A stretch of 64,000 bases of DNA from Streptomyces sp. NBC_01717 (GTDB lineage: Bacteria; Actinomycetota; Actinomycetes; Streptomycetales; Streptomycetaceae). The first letter of the stretch is position 1. Each line of letters opens with the position of its first letter. Both the position numbers and the translations under genes were made by a program. The DNA is taken from NCBI RefSeq assembly GCF_036248255.1, contig NZ_CP109178.1, positions 558,001 to 622,000 on the forward strand, written 5' to 3'. The notes beneath the pieces are model-generated. The model worked only from the letters and a program-made list of their open reading frames with translations. It was not told the DNA's origin and made no database searches. Shown here piece by piece: positions 51,770 to 61,073 of this stretch.

Positions 51770-52963
51770 TCAGGAGGGGCGAGCGGACTGCGCCGAGAGC
51801 GCGCCGGGACCGGGTGCGCGGTCGCGCAACGCGACGGCGACCGACACAACGGCGCCGCAGGAGAGGACCGCCGCGAAGCTGATCATCGCGGTCTGCACGG
51901 CGAAATGCCGCAGGGCGATGCTGAACAGGACGGAGGGCAGGCCCATTCCCAGGTACGCGACGACGAAGAACACGGCGAGGACCCCCGCGCGTGAGGCGGG
52001 CTCGGCCACTGAAACGGCACGTTCGACGCCTCCCTTGAACAGCAGCCCGGAGCCGGCTCCCGACAGGGACACGGCGACCAGGTAGAGCCAGAGCGCCGGG
52101 TGGTAGAGGGCGACGGCGCACAGGCCCAGGCCGACCGGGAATACCACTGCCCCCACGGTCAGGACCCGGGGCAGTGGGAGGCGGCCCAGCACCAACTGGG
52201 CGGCCGCCGCGGAACCGAACATGAGGAAGGCCGACAAGCCGACCACGAGGTGCGAGTCGGTGTGCAGGGTGCCATGGAGCACGCTCGCCCCGAGGGAGGA
52301 GATCAGGCCGAGGATCGCGAAGGCGAAGGCGCCCAGCGCGCCGGCCGCGCCGAACGTCCGCCCGCCGCCGGGGCGCAGGACGAACCTGCTGGGCGGTTCG
52401 GCCGCGGGCAGCTCCAGGTCCACGGTCTCCGGGGTGGACAGCACCAGCGCCAGGCACACTGCCATGGCGAGCGTGAAGATCGCCTGGGCGGTGATCAGGG
52501 GCGTGGGAAGCCACTCGGCGGCGGCTCCGGCGACCAGGGGACCTGAGGCCAGGCCGCCGAGGTTGGCGGCGGTGGCCACGATGCCGGGCAGCACCGAACC
52601 CGTCCGTTCCGGACGAGCCTCGTGGTGGAGGTCGTGCAGGTACGTCGTCGCGGTCGAGGCCATCAACCCCAGTCCGACACCGTTCAGGATCCTGCCCGTG
52701 ATCAGCCCCGGCAGGTCCCGCCACGCGATCAGTACGACCGACGCGACGATGCCAACCAGCAGCGCCGGGACGATGACGCGCCGTCGGCCGAGCCGGTCCG
52801 ACAGGTGTCCCAGTCCGAGGAAGGCGGCCGCTGCGCCCACGACCATCGAGGCGTACGCCACCGTGACCGTGGTCGCGCCGAAGTGGTCCCGGGCCTCGTA
52901 CAGCGGCCACAGCGGGGTCGGCGCGGTACCGAAGGCCATAAGCACGGTGAAGGCCACCGCCAC
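51770..52963 (-). CDS. MFS transporter
   Basis: 397 aa from GTG 52963; the first helix seems to begin a few residues earlier (FWFVAVAFTVLM), so the true start is probably further upstream. Twelve helices with the loop 2-3 signature GHLSDRLGRRRVIVPAL and a second half starting near FGAAGALGAF. Divergent from a LysR regulator with a 260-bp gap, which likely controls it. Substrate unknown; drug or metabolite export is most common for such pairs. Confidence 0.82.
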   Translation of the reverse strand: MAVAFTVLMAFGTAPTPLWPLYEARDHFGATTVTVAYASMVVGAAAAFLGLGHLSDRLGRRRVIVPALLVGIVASVVLIAWRDLPGLITGRILNGVGLGLMASTATTYLHDLHHEARPERTGSVLPGIVATAANLGGLASGPLVAGAAAEWLPTPLITAQAIFTLAMAVCLALVLSTPETVDLELPAAEPPSRFVLRPGGGRTFGAAGALGAFAFAILGLISSLGASVLHGTLHTDSHLVVGLSAFLMFGSAAAAQLVLGRLPLPRVLTVGAVVFPVGLGLCAVALYHPALWLYLVAVSLSGAGSGLLFKGGVERAVSVAEPASRAGVLAVFFVVAYLGMGLPSVLFSIALRHFAVQTAMISFAAVLSCGAVVSVAVALRDRAPGPGALSAQSARPS

Positions 52964-53223
52964 GAACCAAAAGCCGGTCGTGTGCGAGGCACGACGCCGG
53001 GCGGGGGCGCGGGGCGGCAGGTCGGCGGGAGCGGGTGCTGGGATCGGATGGGTCGGGTCGTCGGGAGCGTCGGCTGTGGGACGGCTCAGCGGCGTCGGAA
53101 CGGCAGGCAGGGGTACCCCTCCTCGGGCGGAAGTGGATGACGCTTTCCATCCTCCTCACCAGCCGGGATCAGTGCCAACGAATGTTTTTGCTGGGCTCGA
53201 GCAATGTGAGTGATACTTCTCGT

Positions 53224-54114
53224 GTGGAGCTACGTCAGCTGGAGCACTTCATCGCGGTCGCCGAGGAGCTGAGTTTCACGCGTGCCGCCCGACGGCTGCA
53301 CGTGGTGCAGTCCGGGGTATCCGCCGCGATCCGCTCCCTGGAGCGCGAGCTCGGTTGCGCGCTGTTCGAGCGCACGTCGCAGCAGGTCCGGCTCACCGGT
53401 GCGGGCGCGGCGCTGCTGCCGGAGGCTCGGGCCACCCTGCACGCCGCCCAGGCGGCCCAGGACGCCGTGCGCGCCGCACAGGACACGCTGCGCGGCACGG
53501 TGAATGTGGGCGCCATGGCCTCGGTCGAGGTGGTGGACCTGCCTGCGCTCCTCGGGCAGCTGCACGCGCGGCATCCGGCGATCGACGTCCGGCTGCGGTT
53601 GGCGACGACCGGATCGGCGGGACTGGCGCACGCACTGCTCAGCGGGGACCTGGACGTGGCTTTCCTGTCGCTGCCCGAGCACAAACCCGCCGGGATCGAC
53701 GCACGGGAGCTGACCACCGTGCCGCTCGTCCTGGTGGTGAGCGCCGCCCATCCGCTCGCGCAGCGGGGGGAGGTGGCACTTGCGGACCTCGCGGGGGAGC
53801 CCTTCGTGGACTTCCCGCCGGGCTACGGCAACCGCGAGGTGGTCGACCGGGCGTTCGCGGTGGCGGGCGTCGTACGCCGGGTGGCACTGGAAGTGCCCGA
53901 CATCGACATGGGGGCGGCACTGGTCCGGCACGGTCTGGGCATCGCCTTCCTGCCCGCGTTCGCCGTTGCCCGCACCCCCGGCCTGCAAGTCCTGGACGTC
54001 CACGGCACCCTGCTCCGCTGGAGCATGCATCTCGGCACGTCGTCGACCCGGCGGCCCAGCTCGGCCCTGCGGGCGCTGCTCGACCTGGTCGACCTCCACG
54101 TCATCGCCCTGTGA
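53224..54114 (+). CDS. LysR family transcriptional regulator
   Basis: 296 aa from GTG 53224. HTH: VELRQLEHFIAVAEELSFTRAARRLHVVQSGVSAAIRSLERELGCALFER; C-terminal periplasmic-binding-like effector domain from about residue 90 (TVNVGAMASVEVVDLPALLGQLHARHPAIDV … GLGIAFLPAFAV). Divergent from the MFS gene, the normal arrangement for LysR control of a neighbour. A perfect 26-bp palindrome at its stop codon ends the gene. Confidence 0.87.
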   Translation: MELRQLEHFIAVAEELSFTRAARRLHVVQSGVSAAIRSLERELGCALFERTSQQVRLTGAGAALLPEARATLHAAQAAQDAVRAAQDTLRGTVNVGAMASVEVVDLPALLGQLHARHPAIDVRLRLATTGSAGLAHALLSGDLDVAFLSLPEHKPAGIDARELTTVPLVLVVSAAHPLAQRGEVALADLAGEPFVDFPPGYGNREVVDRAFAVAGVVRRVALEVPDIDMGAALVRHGLGIAFLPAFAVARTPGLQVLDVHGTLLRWSMHLGTSSTRRPSSALRALLDLVDLHVIAL

Positions 54115-54138
54115 CGCGCGGGCCGCGGCCCGCGCGTC
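54113..54138 (+). terminator. 26-bp perfect palindrome at the LysR stop codon
   Basis: The 26 bases from 54113 (GACGCGCGGGCCG…) are their own complement and overlap the TGA stop. As RNA it folds to an 11-bp all-GC stem with a 4-nt loop, so it is a likely terminator. Confidence 0.7.
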
Positions 54139-54256
54139 TCCCGTCGGTCGTGTCCGGCCCCCTGCGCTCGCCTCGCTCCGGCCGCGACATCTGCCGCAGC
54201 ATCCGCTGACGCTCAGGCTGCCGTCGCCCACAGGCGGCGTCGGTTCTAGCTAGGCA

Positions 54257-54659
54257 TTAGCCGGGGCCGCCCAGCACGATCTTCCACACTCGGGTCGCCA
54301 CCTGGAGGTTGAGCCGGTCCTCGACGTTCGCGAGGTCGTTGTCGCTGATGTCGCGGATGTGCTGGAGCCGATAGCGCAGCGTGCTGCGGTGGATCGCGAG
54401 GGATTCGGCGGTCTCGTCGTAGTTGCCGCCGCAGTCGAAGTACCGGGACAGGGTCTCCACCATGGCCGCGTGGTGCCGGGAGTCGTAGTCGATGGGCTGC
54501 CCTAGCCACTCGTGGACGAACGTCTCTAGTTCCCGGTAATCGTTGCCAGGTCCCAGGATGCGGTAGAGGCCGAGCTTGTCGAAGAACGTCGTGCCGTAGG
54601 GCTCGCGGGAGCGGCGGCGCACTTCCAGGGCGCGCTGCGCCTCCTCGTAGCCGACGCCC
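54257..54659 (-). pseudogene. 5'-truncated PucR/CdaR-type regulator
   Basis: From 54659: VGYEEAQRALEVRRRSREPYGTTFFDKLGLYRIL … YDSRHHAAMVETLSRYFDCGGNYDETAESLAIHRSTLRYRLQHIRDI. The last part is the PucR C-terminal HTH (HTH_30). All upstream sensory domain is absent: the sequence begins right where the reductase gene stops, so the junction removed the first ~300 codons. Confidence 0.75.
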
Positions 54660-56371
54660 TACGGGCCAGCGGAGCGGACCAGATTTCCCGTCTTTCCTCG
54701 GTGCTCGTGTACGAGGCGGATCGCCATGGCACCCTCACCGGTGGCCGAGGCCACCCGTTTGACCGAGCCGCTCCTGACGTCGCCAGCGGCGAAGACCCCA
54801 GGAAGGGTGGTCTCCAGCAGCAACGGACCACGGCCGAGCGAGGCCCACCGGGTCGCGTCGGCCGCCGCCTGGGCCTCGGCGCCGGTGAGGACGAAGCCCT
54901 TCTCGTCCAGGGCCAGCACGCCCCTGAGCCATTCCGTGCGCGGCCGGGCCCCGATGAACACGAACAGCGCCGCGGCCCGCAGCTCCCGGCGCTCACCACT
55001 TGCGTTGTCCTCCACCGTCAGCGACTCCAGCTTCTCCTCCCCGGAGACGCCCCGGACTTCGGTGCGGAGCAGCACCTCGATCTTCGGGTGCCGTTCCACC
55101 TGGTCCACCAGGTAGCGCGACATGTCCGCGTTGAGGTCACCGCCCCGGACAAGGAGGCGGACCCTGGACGCGTGGTTCGCGAGGAACAGCGCCGCCTGCC
55201 CGGCGGAGTTCCCGCCGCCGACCACGGCGACCGGATCCGCCTGGCAGAGACTGGCCTCGTGGACCGTCGCCGCGTAGTAGACGCTGACGCCCTCCAGTCG
55301 GTCGATGCCGGGCACCTCGAGCCTGCGGTACCACACGCCCGAGGCGAGCACCACGGCGCCCGCCCGGGCCTGGGGCCCGTCTGTGAAGGTGACGACGTAG
55401 TCGTCGTCCTGCGGGGTGAGCCCGCTGACCTGGGCCGGCACCATGAGGCGGGCACCGAACTTGTGGGCCTGGAGCACCGCGCGTTCGATGAGCTCGCCCC
55501 CGGAGATGCCCGACGGGAAGCCAAGGTAGTTCTCGATGCGAGACGAGGTACCGGCCTGGCCCCCGGTGGCCACGGCGTCGACGGTGACCGTGGTGAGGCC
55601 GTCGGAGGCACCGTACACGGCGGCGGCGAGTCCCGCGGGGCCCGCACCGACCACCATCACGTCGCACCGCCCGGCCTCCGGCGAGGGGGCGGGCAGCCCG
55701 ATGAGCCGGGCGAGTTCGGCGTTGCTCGGATTGCGCAGCACCTGCTCGCCCTTCCAGATGACCACCGGAGTCTCCTCGGGACGGATGGAGAACCGGCGCA
55801 GCAGCGCCTCCGCCTCCTTGTCCTTCTCCAGATCCACCCAGCGGTGGGGCAGCCGGTTGCGGGCGGCAAACTCACGCAGCCGCAGCGTGTCCGGTGAATA
55901 GCACTACCCCAGGATCCGGAAGCCGGCGCCGAGGCCGATGAGCAGATACCGGCGGCCCAGGTAAGCGCGGAGGATCAGGTCGCCGAGGACGGGGTCGCGG
56001 CCGACCAGGGCGCGTTGCCGCTCCACCGGCACGGCCAGGACCTCGCCCGCCTCGCGCACCACGGCGGTGTCGAACGCCGCCTGGCCCTCCAGCAACCCGA
56101 GTTCACCCAGGAATCTGCCGGGTCCGTGCACCGCCACCGTGCGCTCGTCGGGCCCGCCGAGGTCGTGGAGTATCTCGACGGTCCCGCTGAGGATCGCGAG
56201 GAACTCCCGGAACGGCTCGCCCTCGCGGTACAGCACCTCGTCCTCGGCGGTCCTTCGGCGCTCACCGTACGTGGTGAGGTCCTCGAACTGCTCCGGTGTC
56301 AGGCGCGGGAACGCCCCGTATCGGTCCGGTGTCTCGCGGACCGCTCTCTGCTTGTGCTCGGCCGCGCTCAT
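54659..56371 (-). pseudogene. cyclic-nucleotide-binding/thioredoxin-reductase fusion split by an amber codon
   Basis: One frame from ATG 56371 to TAG 54659, interrupted only by TAG at 55904-55906 (…GFRILG-stop-CYSPDTLRLREFAARN). Before it: a CNB domain (VLYREGEPFREFLAILSGTVEIL … GRFLGELGLLEGQAAF). After it: a thioredoxin-like spacer (LEKDKEAEALLRRF … TPVVIWKGEQVL), then FAD GAGPAGLAAAVYGASDGL, NAD VVGGGNSAGQAALFLA and FAAGDVRSG. The usual redox CxxC is not seen. The UBP gene overlaps its start (TGATG). Without readthrough only the 155-aa CNB part is made. Confidence 0.8.
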
Positions 56372-56634
56372 CAGACCATGGCCTCGTGGACGTAGCACCA
56401 GCGCCAGTCCTCTCCCGGCTGGAAGGACTGCACGATGGGGTGACCGGCGCTGCCCGCGTGCCGCCTGGCGTGCTTGAGGGGCGAGGAGTCACAGCAGCCG
56501 ACGTGCCCGCAGGTGAGGCAGAGTCGCAGGTGCACCCACGGGGAACGCTCCATGAGGCACTCCTCGCAGCCTTCCGGGGTACGCGGCGTCACTGGGCGCA
56601 CCATCGCCATGTGCGGGTCAGGAATCGTGGCCAT
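56371..56634 (-). CDS. UBP-type zinc-finger protein
   Basis: 87 aa; SD AAGGAG before ATG 56634. ZnF-UBP domain: GCEECLMERSPWVHLRLCLTCGHVGCCDSSPLKHARRHAGSAGHPIVQSFQPGEDWRWCYVHEAMV, with all Cys/His ligands. In eukaryotes this finger binds ubiquitin's C-terminus; in Streptomyces it regularly stands next to a CNB-reductase gene, as here (TGATG overlap), suggesting a shared redox or signalling role that is not known. Confidence 0.85.
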   Translation of the reverse strand: MATIPDPHMAMVRPVTPRTPEGCEECLMERSPWVHLRLCLTCGHVGCCDSSPLKHARRHAGSAGHPIVQSFQPGEDWRWCYVHEAMV

Positions 56635-56640
56635 CAGAGT

Positions 56641-57280
56641 TCTCCTTCCGTGGGCGGGACTGCTCAGCCGCGGCCCCGGCCTGCGCGGACATCTGAGTCT
56701 CGTCACCGGCATGGTGCGGGCCAACCGGCCCTGGCGTCTCTTCGCCACCCTCTCCCGCGCACTGGCCGGTGTCTTCGCAACCGCCGCCTTCGGCCTGATC
56801 AACAACTCGACCTGGACCCTCTCCTCGGGCATGGACGTGGGGCGTTTGATCGGGGCCTCTGTAGTGTCCCTTCTCGCCCTCACGGCATGGATCATCATCG
56901 ATCACGAGCTCTGGGAACGCCCTCACGGTTCGCTCTCCCGCTCCTTCTCCCGCCTCTACAACACAGTGACGTGCGTGACGATCACCTCCGGTGTGCTCTC
57001 CCTGTACGTGATCCTGTTCTTCACCCTCTTCGGCGTCTCCAAGCTCATCCTGACCCCGTCGGCCTTCGGCACGGTTATCGGGCAAGACGCAACGGTCCGT
57101 GACTACGCCGTGCTCGCCTGGTTCGTCAGCTCGATGGGCATGGTCGGGGGTGCGTTCGGATCCGGACTCGAAGACGACGGCACCGTCCGCAACGCGGCGT
57201 ACGGCGAGCGGCAGCGCCAGCGATGGCAGAAGCTGCGAGAGGAGAAGAAGGTGCGGGAAGAGCTGGAGAGCGAGACGTAG
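56641..57280 (+). pseudogene. 5'-truncated copy of the membrane protein
   Basis: SRGPGLRGHLSLVTGMVRANRPWRLFATLSRALAGVFATAAFGL … GGAFGSGLEDDGTVRNAAYGERQRQR parallels residues ~190-365 of the protein at 47160-48281. The 190-residue N-terminal domain is missing and the frame has no suitable start before M at 56711. It abuts the start of the UBP gene. A short four-helix product from 56711 is conceivable. Confidence 0.6.
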
Positions 57281-57355
57281 AGCGCCCCTGAGCCGAGCCC
57301 TTACCCATTGCAGCCAACGCAGGTCGTCATGCTGCTGCCCATTTGAGGAGGGAAC

Positions 57356-57586
57356 ATGGTCCAGCAGGTTCGCGAGGTCATGACGGAAGATTCTGTCGTC
57401 GTGTCGTCGCTGACGTCCGTTGTGAACGTTGCCCAGCTGATGCGACGCAAGGACATGGGTGTCGTCCTCGTGGTCGCTGACGATCGGTTGCGTGGTCTCG
57501 TCGCCGACCGGGAGCGACATGTCCATCGAGCGCGATACCGGCCCCGGGCGACATCAGCGCTGCCAGGCCAAACGAGTGCACGATGA
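57356..57586 (+). pseudogene. CBS-domain protein, truncated
   Basis: VQQVREVMTEDSVVVSSLTSVVNVAQLMRRKDMGVVLVVADDRLRGLVADR is the first half of a CBS pair with good SD (GAGGAGGG). After residue 52 the sequence shifts frame (ERHVHRARYRP) and the second CBS motif is lost. The following DNA to 57859 holds broken pieces of protein-like frames (RLREAIRRTDPAETTKRKLQL ends just before ackA), so another gene decayed here. Confidence 0.65.
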
Positions 57587-57859
57587 CCTCGGAGTCACCT
57601 GCCCCCTGGACCCCGGTAAGGGATGGACCCATGCAACGGATCAGGACGGCGGTGAACGCCCGGCCAATGGTGAATTACGACCTCCTCGCGAGCAACGGCG
57701 TACCTCGGCACGACCTGGCCGTTACCGCGCTGGGCTGTGTGCGCGGACGCTCCACCGTCACCGGCGACCTGGCCGTCGCCTACCACACCATCGTGATCGG
57801 CTGCGCGAGGCGATCCGCCGCACCGATCCTGCCGAGACCACGAAACGAAAGTTGCAGCT

Positions 57860-58978
57860 GTGAACGGCCCTGACATCCTCGTCGTCGACGCTGGTTCTTC
57901 CAGCCTTCATCTGACGGTTCTGGGCGGCGACGGCCGCGAACGGGCCGCGAGGCACCTCACCGAGCCACCCGGCCCGGAGACCGCCGACACGATCGAGGAC
58001 TTCCTGCGTGACGCGCCTCCGGTCGGGGCGACCGGGCACCGCATCGTTCACGGCGGACCGCACCTGCTGCGCCCTACGATCGTCGACGACGACGTACGCG
58101 CCGAGCTCGAACGTACGGCACGGCTCGCCCCGCTGCACATGCCCCCGGCCCTCACCGCCCTGGACGCGACCCGCGCTTTGCTGCCCGACGTGCCGCACGT
58201 CGTGTGTCTGGACACCGCCTTCCACGCCGACCTGCCACCCGCCGCCCGCACCTACGCGGTGCCTCGCGAGTGGACTGAGCGGTACGGTCTGCGCCGGTAC
58301 GGGTTTCACGGCCTGTCCTACGCGTGGGCCCTGCAGCGGGCGGCCAAGCTGATTGGCCGTCCGGCCGGCTCCCTGCACGTCGTCCTGGCGCACTTGGGAG
58401 GCGGCTGCTCGGTCTGCGCGGTGCGCGACGGGCGCAGCGTCGACACCACCATGGGCTTCACCCCGTTGGAGGGCCTGGTGATGAGCAAGCGCAGCGGGAG
58501 CATCGACCCGGGTCTGCTGCTCTGGCTCCAGACATCGGCAGGCCTGACGGCCGCGCGGATCGAGGACGCCCTCAATCACGAGTCCGGCCTCCTCGGCCTG
58601 TCCGGCATGTCCGGGGACACCCGGGACCTCGTCCGCGCAGGCGCCCGGGGGGACAGTAAGGCGACCTTCGCGCTGGACGTGTTCGCTGTTGGCGTGCGGC
58701 GCGGCATCGCGAGTGTCGCCGCCTCCCTCGACCGGATCGACGCGCTCGTGTTTACAGGCGAGATCGGCGAAGACCAGCCGGAGGTACGCGAAGCGGTCTG
58801 TTCGGGCTTGGGTGTCCTGGGCATCACCGGCGGGCTGACGGAGGGAAACCCGCCGGATGGCGCCGTCGTCAGTCCGCGTGGCGCAGCCGTGCCCGTCCTG
58901 GTGATCCCGACAGGCGAAACCCAGCAGGTGGCAGCGGAAACGCGCGGCACCCTCACGAAGCGGGCTGAGGACCGATAG
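57860..58978 (+). CDS. ackA: acetate kinase
   Basis: 372 aa from GTG 57860. ASKHA kinase: ILVVDAGSSSLHLTVL (phosphate 1), HRIVHGG, LDTAFHADLPPAARTYAVP, RRYGFHGLSY with the catalytic His, LAHLGGGCSVCAVRDG, TTMGFTPLEGLVMSKRSGSIDPG with the catalytic Arg and VFTGEIGEDQPEVR. It interconverts acetyl phosphate and ADP with acetate and ATP. Phosphotransacetylase or phosphoketolase, its usual neighbour, is absent; the decayed stretch upstream may be what is left of it. Confidence 0.88.
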   Translation: MNGPDILVVDAGSSSLHLTVLGGDGRERAARHLTEPPGPETADTIEDFLRDAPPVGATGHRIVHGGPHLLRPTIVDDDVRAELERTARLAPLHMPPALTALDATRALLPDVPHVVCLDTAFHADLPPAARTYAVPREWTERYGLRRYGFHGLSYAWALQRAAKLIGRPAGSLHVVLAHLGGGCSVCAVRDGRSVDTTMGFTPLEGLVMSKRSGSIDPGLLLWLQTSAGLTAARIEDALNHESGLLGLSGMSGDTRDLVRAGARGDSKATFALDVFAVGVRRGIASVAASLDRIDALVFTGEIGEDQPEVREAVCSGLGVLGITGGLTEGNPPDGAVVSPRGAAVPVLVIPTGETQQVAAETRGTLTKRAEDR

Positions 58979-59184
58979 CAGTGCAACACAGAGGTTGGAC
59001 CTGCCACGTTTGACCGTCAGCAGCGCCCCAGCCGCACCATCCACCGCTTCTCCACGAGTGTCCTGCACGCGACCCCGTGCCATCCCGGGTGGTGTACGGG
59101 GGGTTGTGGGCGTAGGGGTGGACTCCATGCGGCAGCCCCGACAAGGATCCTATGGGGACCGCTGTCCGAGAACTTCGGGACGCC

Positions 59185-59552
59185 TCAATCGTCGGTGCCG
59201 TTGGTGTCGGCGGACTCGGCGACCGCCCGGGACAACGCGAATGCGGTGTCCTGGTCCCGGCTGGCCCACGCGGTGACGAACCGTGCGGCGAACCGGATGG
59301 GCGACGGCAGGGCACCGGCGTCCGAAGGCCCATCGGGGCCGTCGACTTTCGATCATGTAGAGCGTGCCAGGGCCGTTCTCCAACCGGGCGCGTCGCGAGG
59401 CAGTTTCCGCGAGGCAGCCGAGGAGGGCGTACGAGGAGCGGGGCCCGGCGTCCACGATCGGCTGGAGCAGTTTCCAAACCGGCGTGGGGGTCTCCGACGA
59501 CACCCTTCGTCAGGGCCTGGAGGATGATCTTTGGTTCAGGGGCAGTGGACAT
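59185..59552 (-). pseudogene. hypothetical gene with two frameshifts, third of a cassette
   Basis: Starts in a TGATG overlap with the upstream gene (STAPEPKIILQALTKG), shifts frame to VSSETPTPVWKLLQPIVDAGPRSSYALLGCLAETAS … GTLYMI, then shifts again to VDGPDGPSDAGALPSPIRFAARFVTAWASRDQDTAFALSRAVAESADTNGTDD and TGA at 59185-59187. Joined it would be about 120 aa. No family recognised. The order fits a plasmid- or integrative-element-type small-gene cassette. Confidence 0.5.
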
Positions 59553-59824
59553 CAGCCACGGTCCTTCCGGTCGGTGGTCTCGTCGGCGATCCAGGCCCGC
59601 AGGCCCTCGGTGTAGTTGGCGCGGGCCTCGGTCGCCGCCGCTTCGGCCCGGTCCACCGCGTCGCGGAGTTCGGCGAGGTGCGGGGCGTGCTCGGTGAGGG
59701 AAGCCGCAAGCCCGTCCGACATGATCAGCGCGAGCTGCGTGACCGACCGCTTCTTACCGCCGAGGCCGGGGTCGAGGCACAGGCGGAGGAAGTCCCGCAC
59801 CTCATCAGGCGTCTGGAGCTGCAT
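59552..59824 (-). CDS. hypothetical protein, second of a cassette
   Basis: 90 aa, start in a TGATG overlap with the upstream gene. Helical and acidic with good composition: LQTPDEVRDFLRLCLDPGLGGKKRSVTQLALIMSDGLAASLTEHAPHLAELRDAVDRAEAAATEARANYTEGLRAWI. No membrane segment or motif. Its two neighbours are broken while this gene appears whole. Function unknown. Confidence 0.6.
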   Translation of the reverse strand: MQLQTPDEVRDFLRLCLDPGLGGKKRSVTQLALIMSDGLAASLTEHAPHLAELRDAVDRAEAAATEARANYTEGLRAWIADETTDRKDRG

Positions 59825-60090
59825 CAGATCTTTCCGTCGTCGTGCGGCTGGGCCGGAATGCCGGGCCGCTGGGTGGAGGGGTGCCGGTCACCGAGGGCCA
59901 GCGCACGGGTCACTGCCTGCGCCCCGTACCGTTCGGTGGCCGCGTCCTGGCCGTGCTCCTCGAGGAACCGCAACACCTCAACGGGCCGGACGCCTTCGGG
60001 CATTGGGCGGGCCGGCCTGGCATCGACGACAGCGCCAGGCACCGGATTCGGGAGCTGGTCCCGCAGCTGGCGGGGCAGAAGCCCGATCAC
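59824..60090 (-). CDS. hypothetical protein, first of a cassette, probably 5'-truncated
   Basis: 88 aa from GTG 60090, but the protein-like reading continues upstream (ADGHADEVEAAAIGCVIGLLPRQLRDQLP) to about 60170 without a start, where it meets the truncated methyltransferase on the other strand. Ends in the TGATG overlap. Middle part PVEVLRFLEEHGQDAATERYGAQAVTRALALGDRHP is helical. No family recognised; probably a gene that has lost its 5' end. Confidence 0.45.
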   Translation of the reverse strand: MIGLLPRQLRDQLPNPVPGAVVDARPARPMPEGVRPVEVLRFLEEHGQDAATERYGAQAVTRALALGDRHPSTQRPGIPAQPHDDGKI

Positions 60091-60169
60091 GCACCCGATC
60101 GCCGCAGCTTCAACCTCATCCGCGTGCCCGTCTGCCAGCGCGGCGGAGCCGCCAACGCCCGGCCCCCAC

Positions 60170-60734
60170 CCGCGCCCTAGCTGCCCGCGGTGCGTGGGCC
60201 CAGGGCATCGATCCGTTCCCGCGCATGATCGAGCACGCGCAGGCCGCTACGAAGGACGGCCCGCCCGGCGCCCACTACGCGGTCGACGACGGGTGCACCC
60301 TGGCCACGGTGGCCACATGCTCCGTCGACTGGGTCACCGCCGGGCTGTCCCTGAACAACGTCCCCGATCTTTCCGCCGCACTCACGGCAGTACGACGTGT
60401 CCTGGTACCAAGCGGACGTCTCGCCTTCACCATCCCGCACCCCTGCTTCGAAGCACCGCATACGACCTGGACGGATCACGCACAAGGACGTCCCCGCCGT
60501 GTGGTGGGCGACTACCACGCCGAGGGACTCTGGCGCTCGGACAACCCGCACGGCGTGCGCCGCGCGGGAAACCAGCACCGAATGCTGTCCACCTACCTCA
60601 ACGCCCTGGGCGGACACGGTTTCCTGCTCGAAGCAACCGCAGAGCCCATCCCCAGTTCCCCGGTCGCGGCTGAACAACCGCAACGGGCCGAGCTGCCACC
60701 CTTCTTCCTTGTTCAGGCGAGCAGCAAGAAGTGA
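60170..60734 (+). pseudogene. SAM-dependent methyltransferase missing its N-terminus
   Basis: From about 60190 the frame reads GAWAQGIDPFPRMIEHAQAA (motif post-I), then VDWVTAGLSLNNVPDLSAALTAVRRVLVPSGRLAFTIPHPCF (motifs II-III) and ends in a normal C-terminus FFLVQASSKK. Motif I (VLDLGCGxG) and the first ~50 residues are missing, replaced by the head-to-head remnant on the other strand. It cannot bind SAM as it stands. Confidence 0.75.
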
Positions 60735-60813
60735 CGGACACGGTCTAGGACCAATGCCGTTGCTTTTGCCGTGGGCGTAGGCTGGTTGGCAGTGGGTCCC
60801 GGGGGTGGTGTGG

Positions 60814-60900
60814 GTGGCTGCGAGTGCGTCTGACTTATCGGGTCTTGGTCTGTTGACCTGGGTGTATCCGCCGGGGTTGGTGGACCGGGTGTCCCAGCGC
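60814..60900 (+). pseudogene. IS4-type transposase N-terminal fragment
   Basis: AASASDLSGLGLLTWVYPPGLVDRV resembles the opening of Streptomyces IS4 transposases (…LGVLTRLFTPELVDEV). It breaks off after 30 codons. It contains TTA, a rare codon in Streptomyces genes. Confidence 0.45.
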
Positions 60901-60960
60901 CACGAGCCGCGCAGTTTCGCCGCGCTCGGATTCGTGACGACCTTTAGCTACGTTTTCCCA

Positions 60961-61058
60961 CCGTCTTCCCAGTCACCCATTTGAACCAGCCAAGTTCTAT
61001 CGATACTTGCAGGTCAGAGCCAAGAGCGACAAAGACAGCCGGAGCCGATCGCGAGTGA
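60961..61058. repeat. ~95-bp dispersed repeat, copy B
   Basis: Second copy of the repeat at 39525-39617. Here it lies between the IS4 fragment and the 3' end of the HD-domain gene. Confidence 0.55.
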
Positions 61059-61073
61059 CCTCGAGAACAAGTC

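Noticed and set aside
55904..56371. Stand-alone cyclic-nucleotide-binding gene of 155 aa
   Set aside because: The downstream reductase frame continues in phase after one TAG with family-typical linker sequence, so it was one fusion gene.
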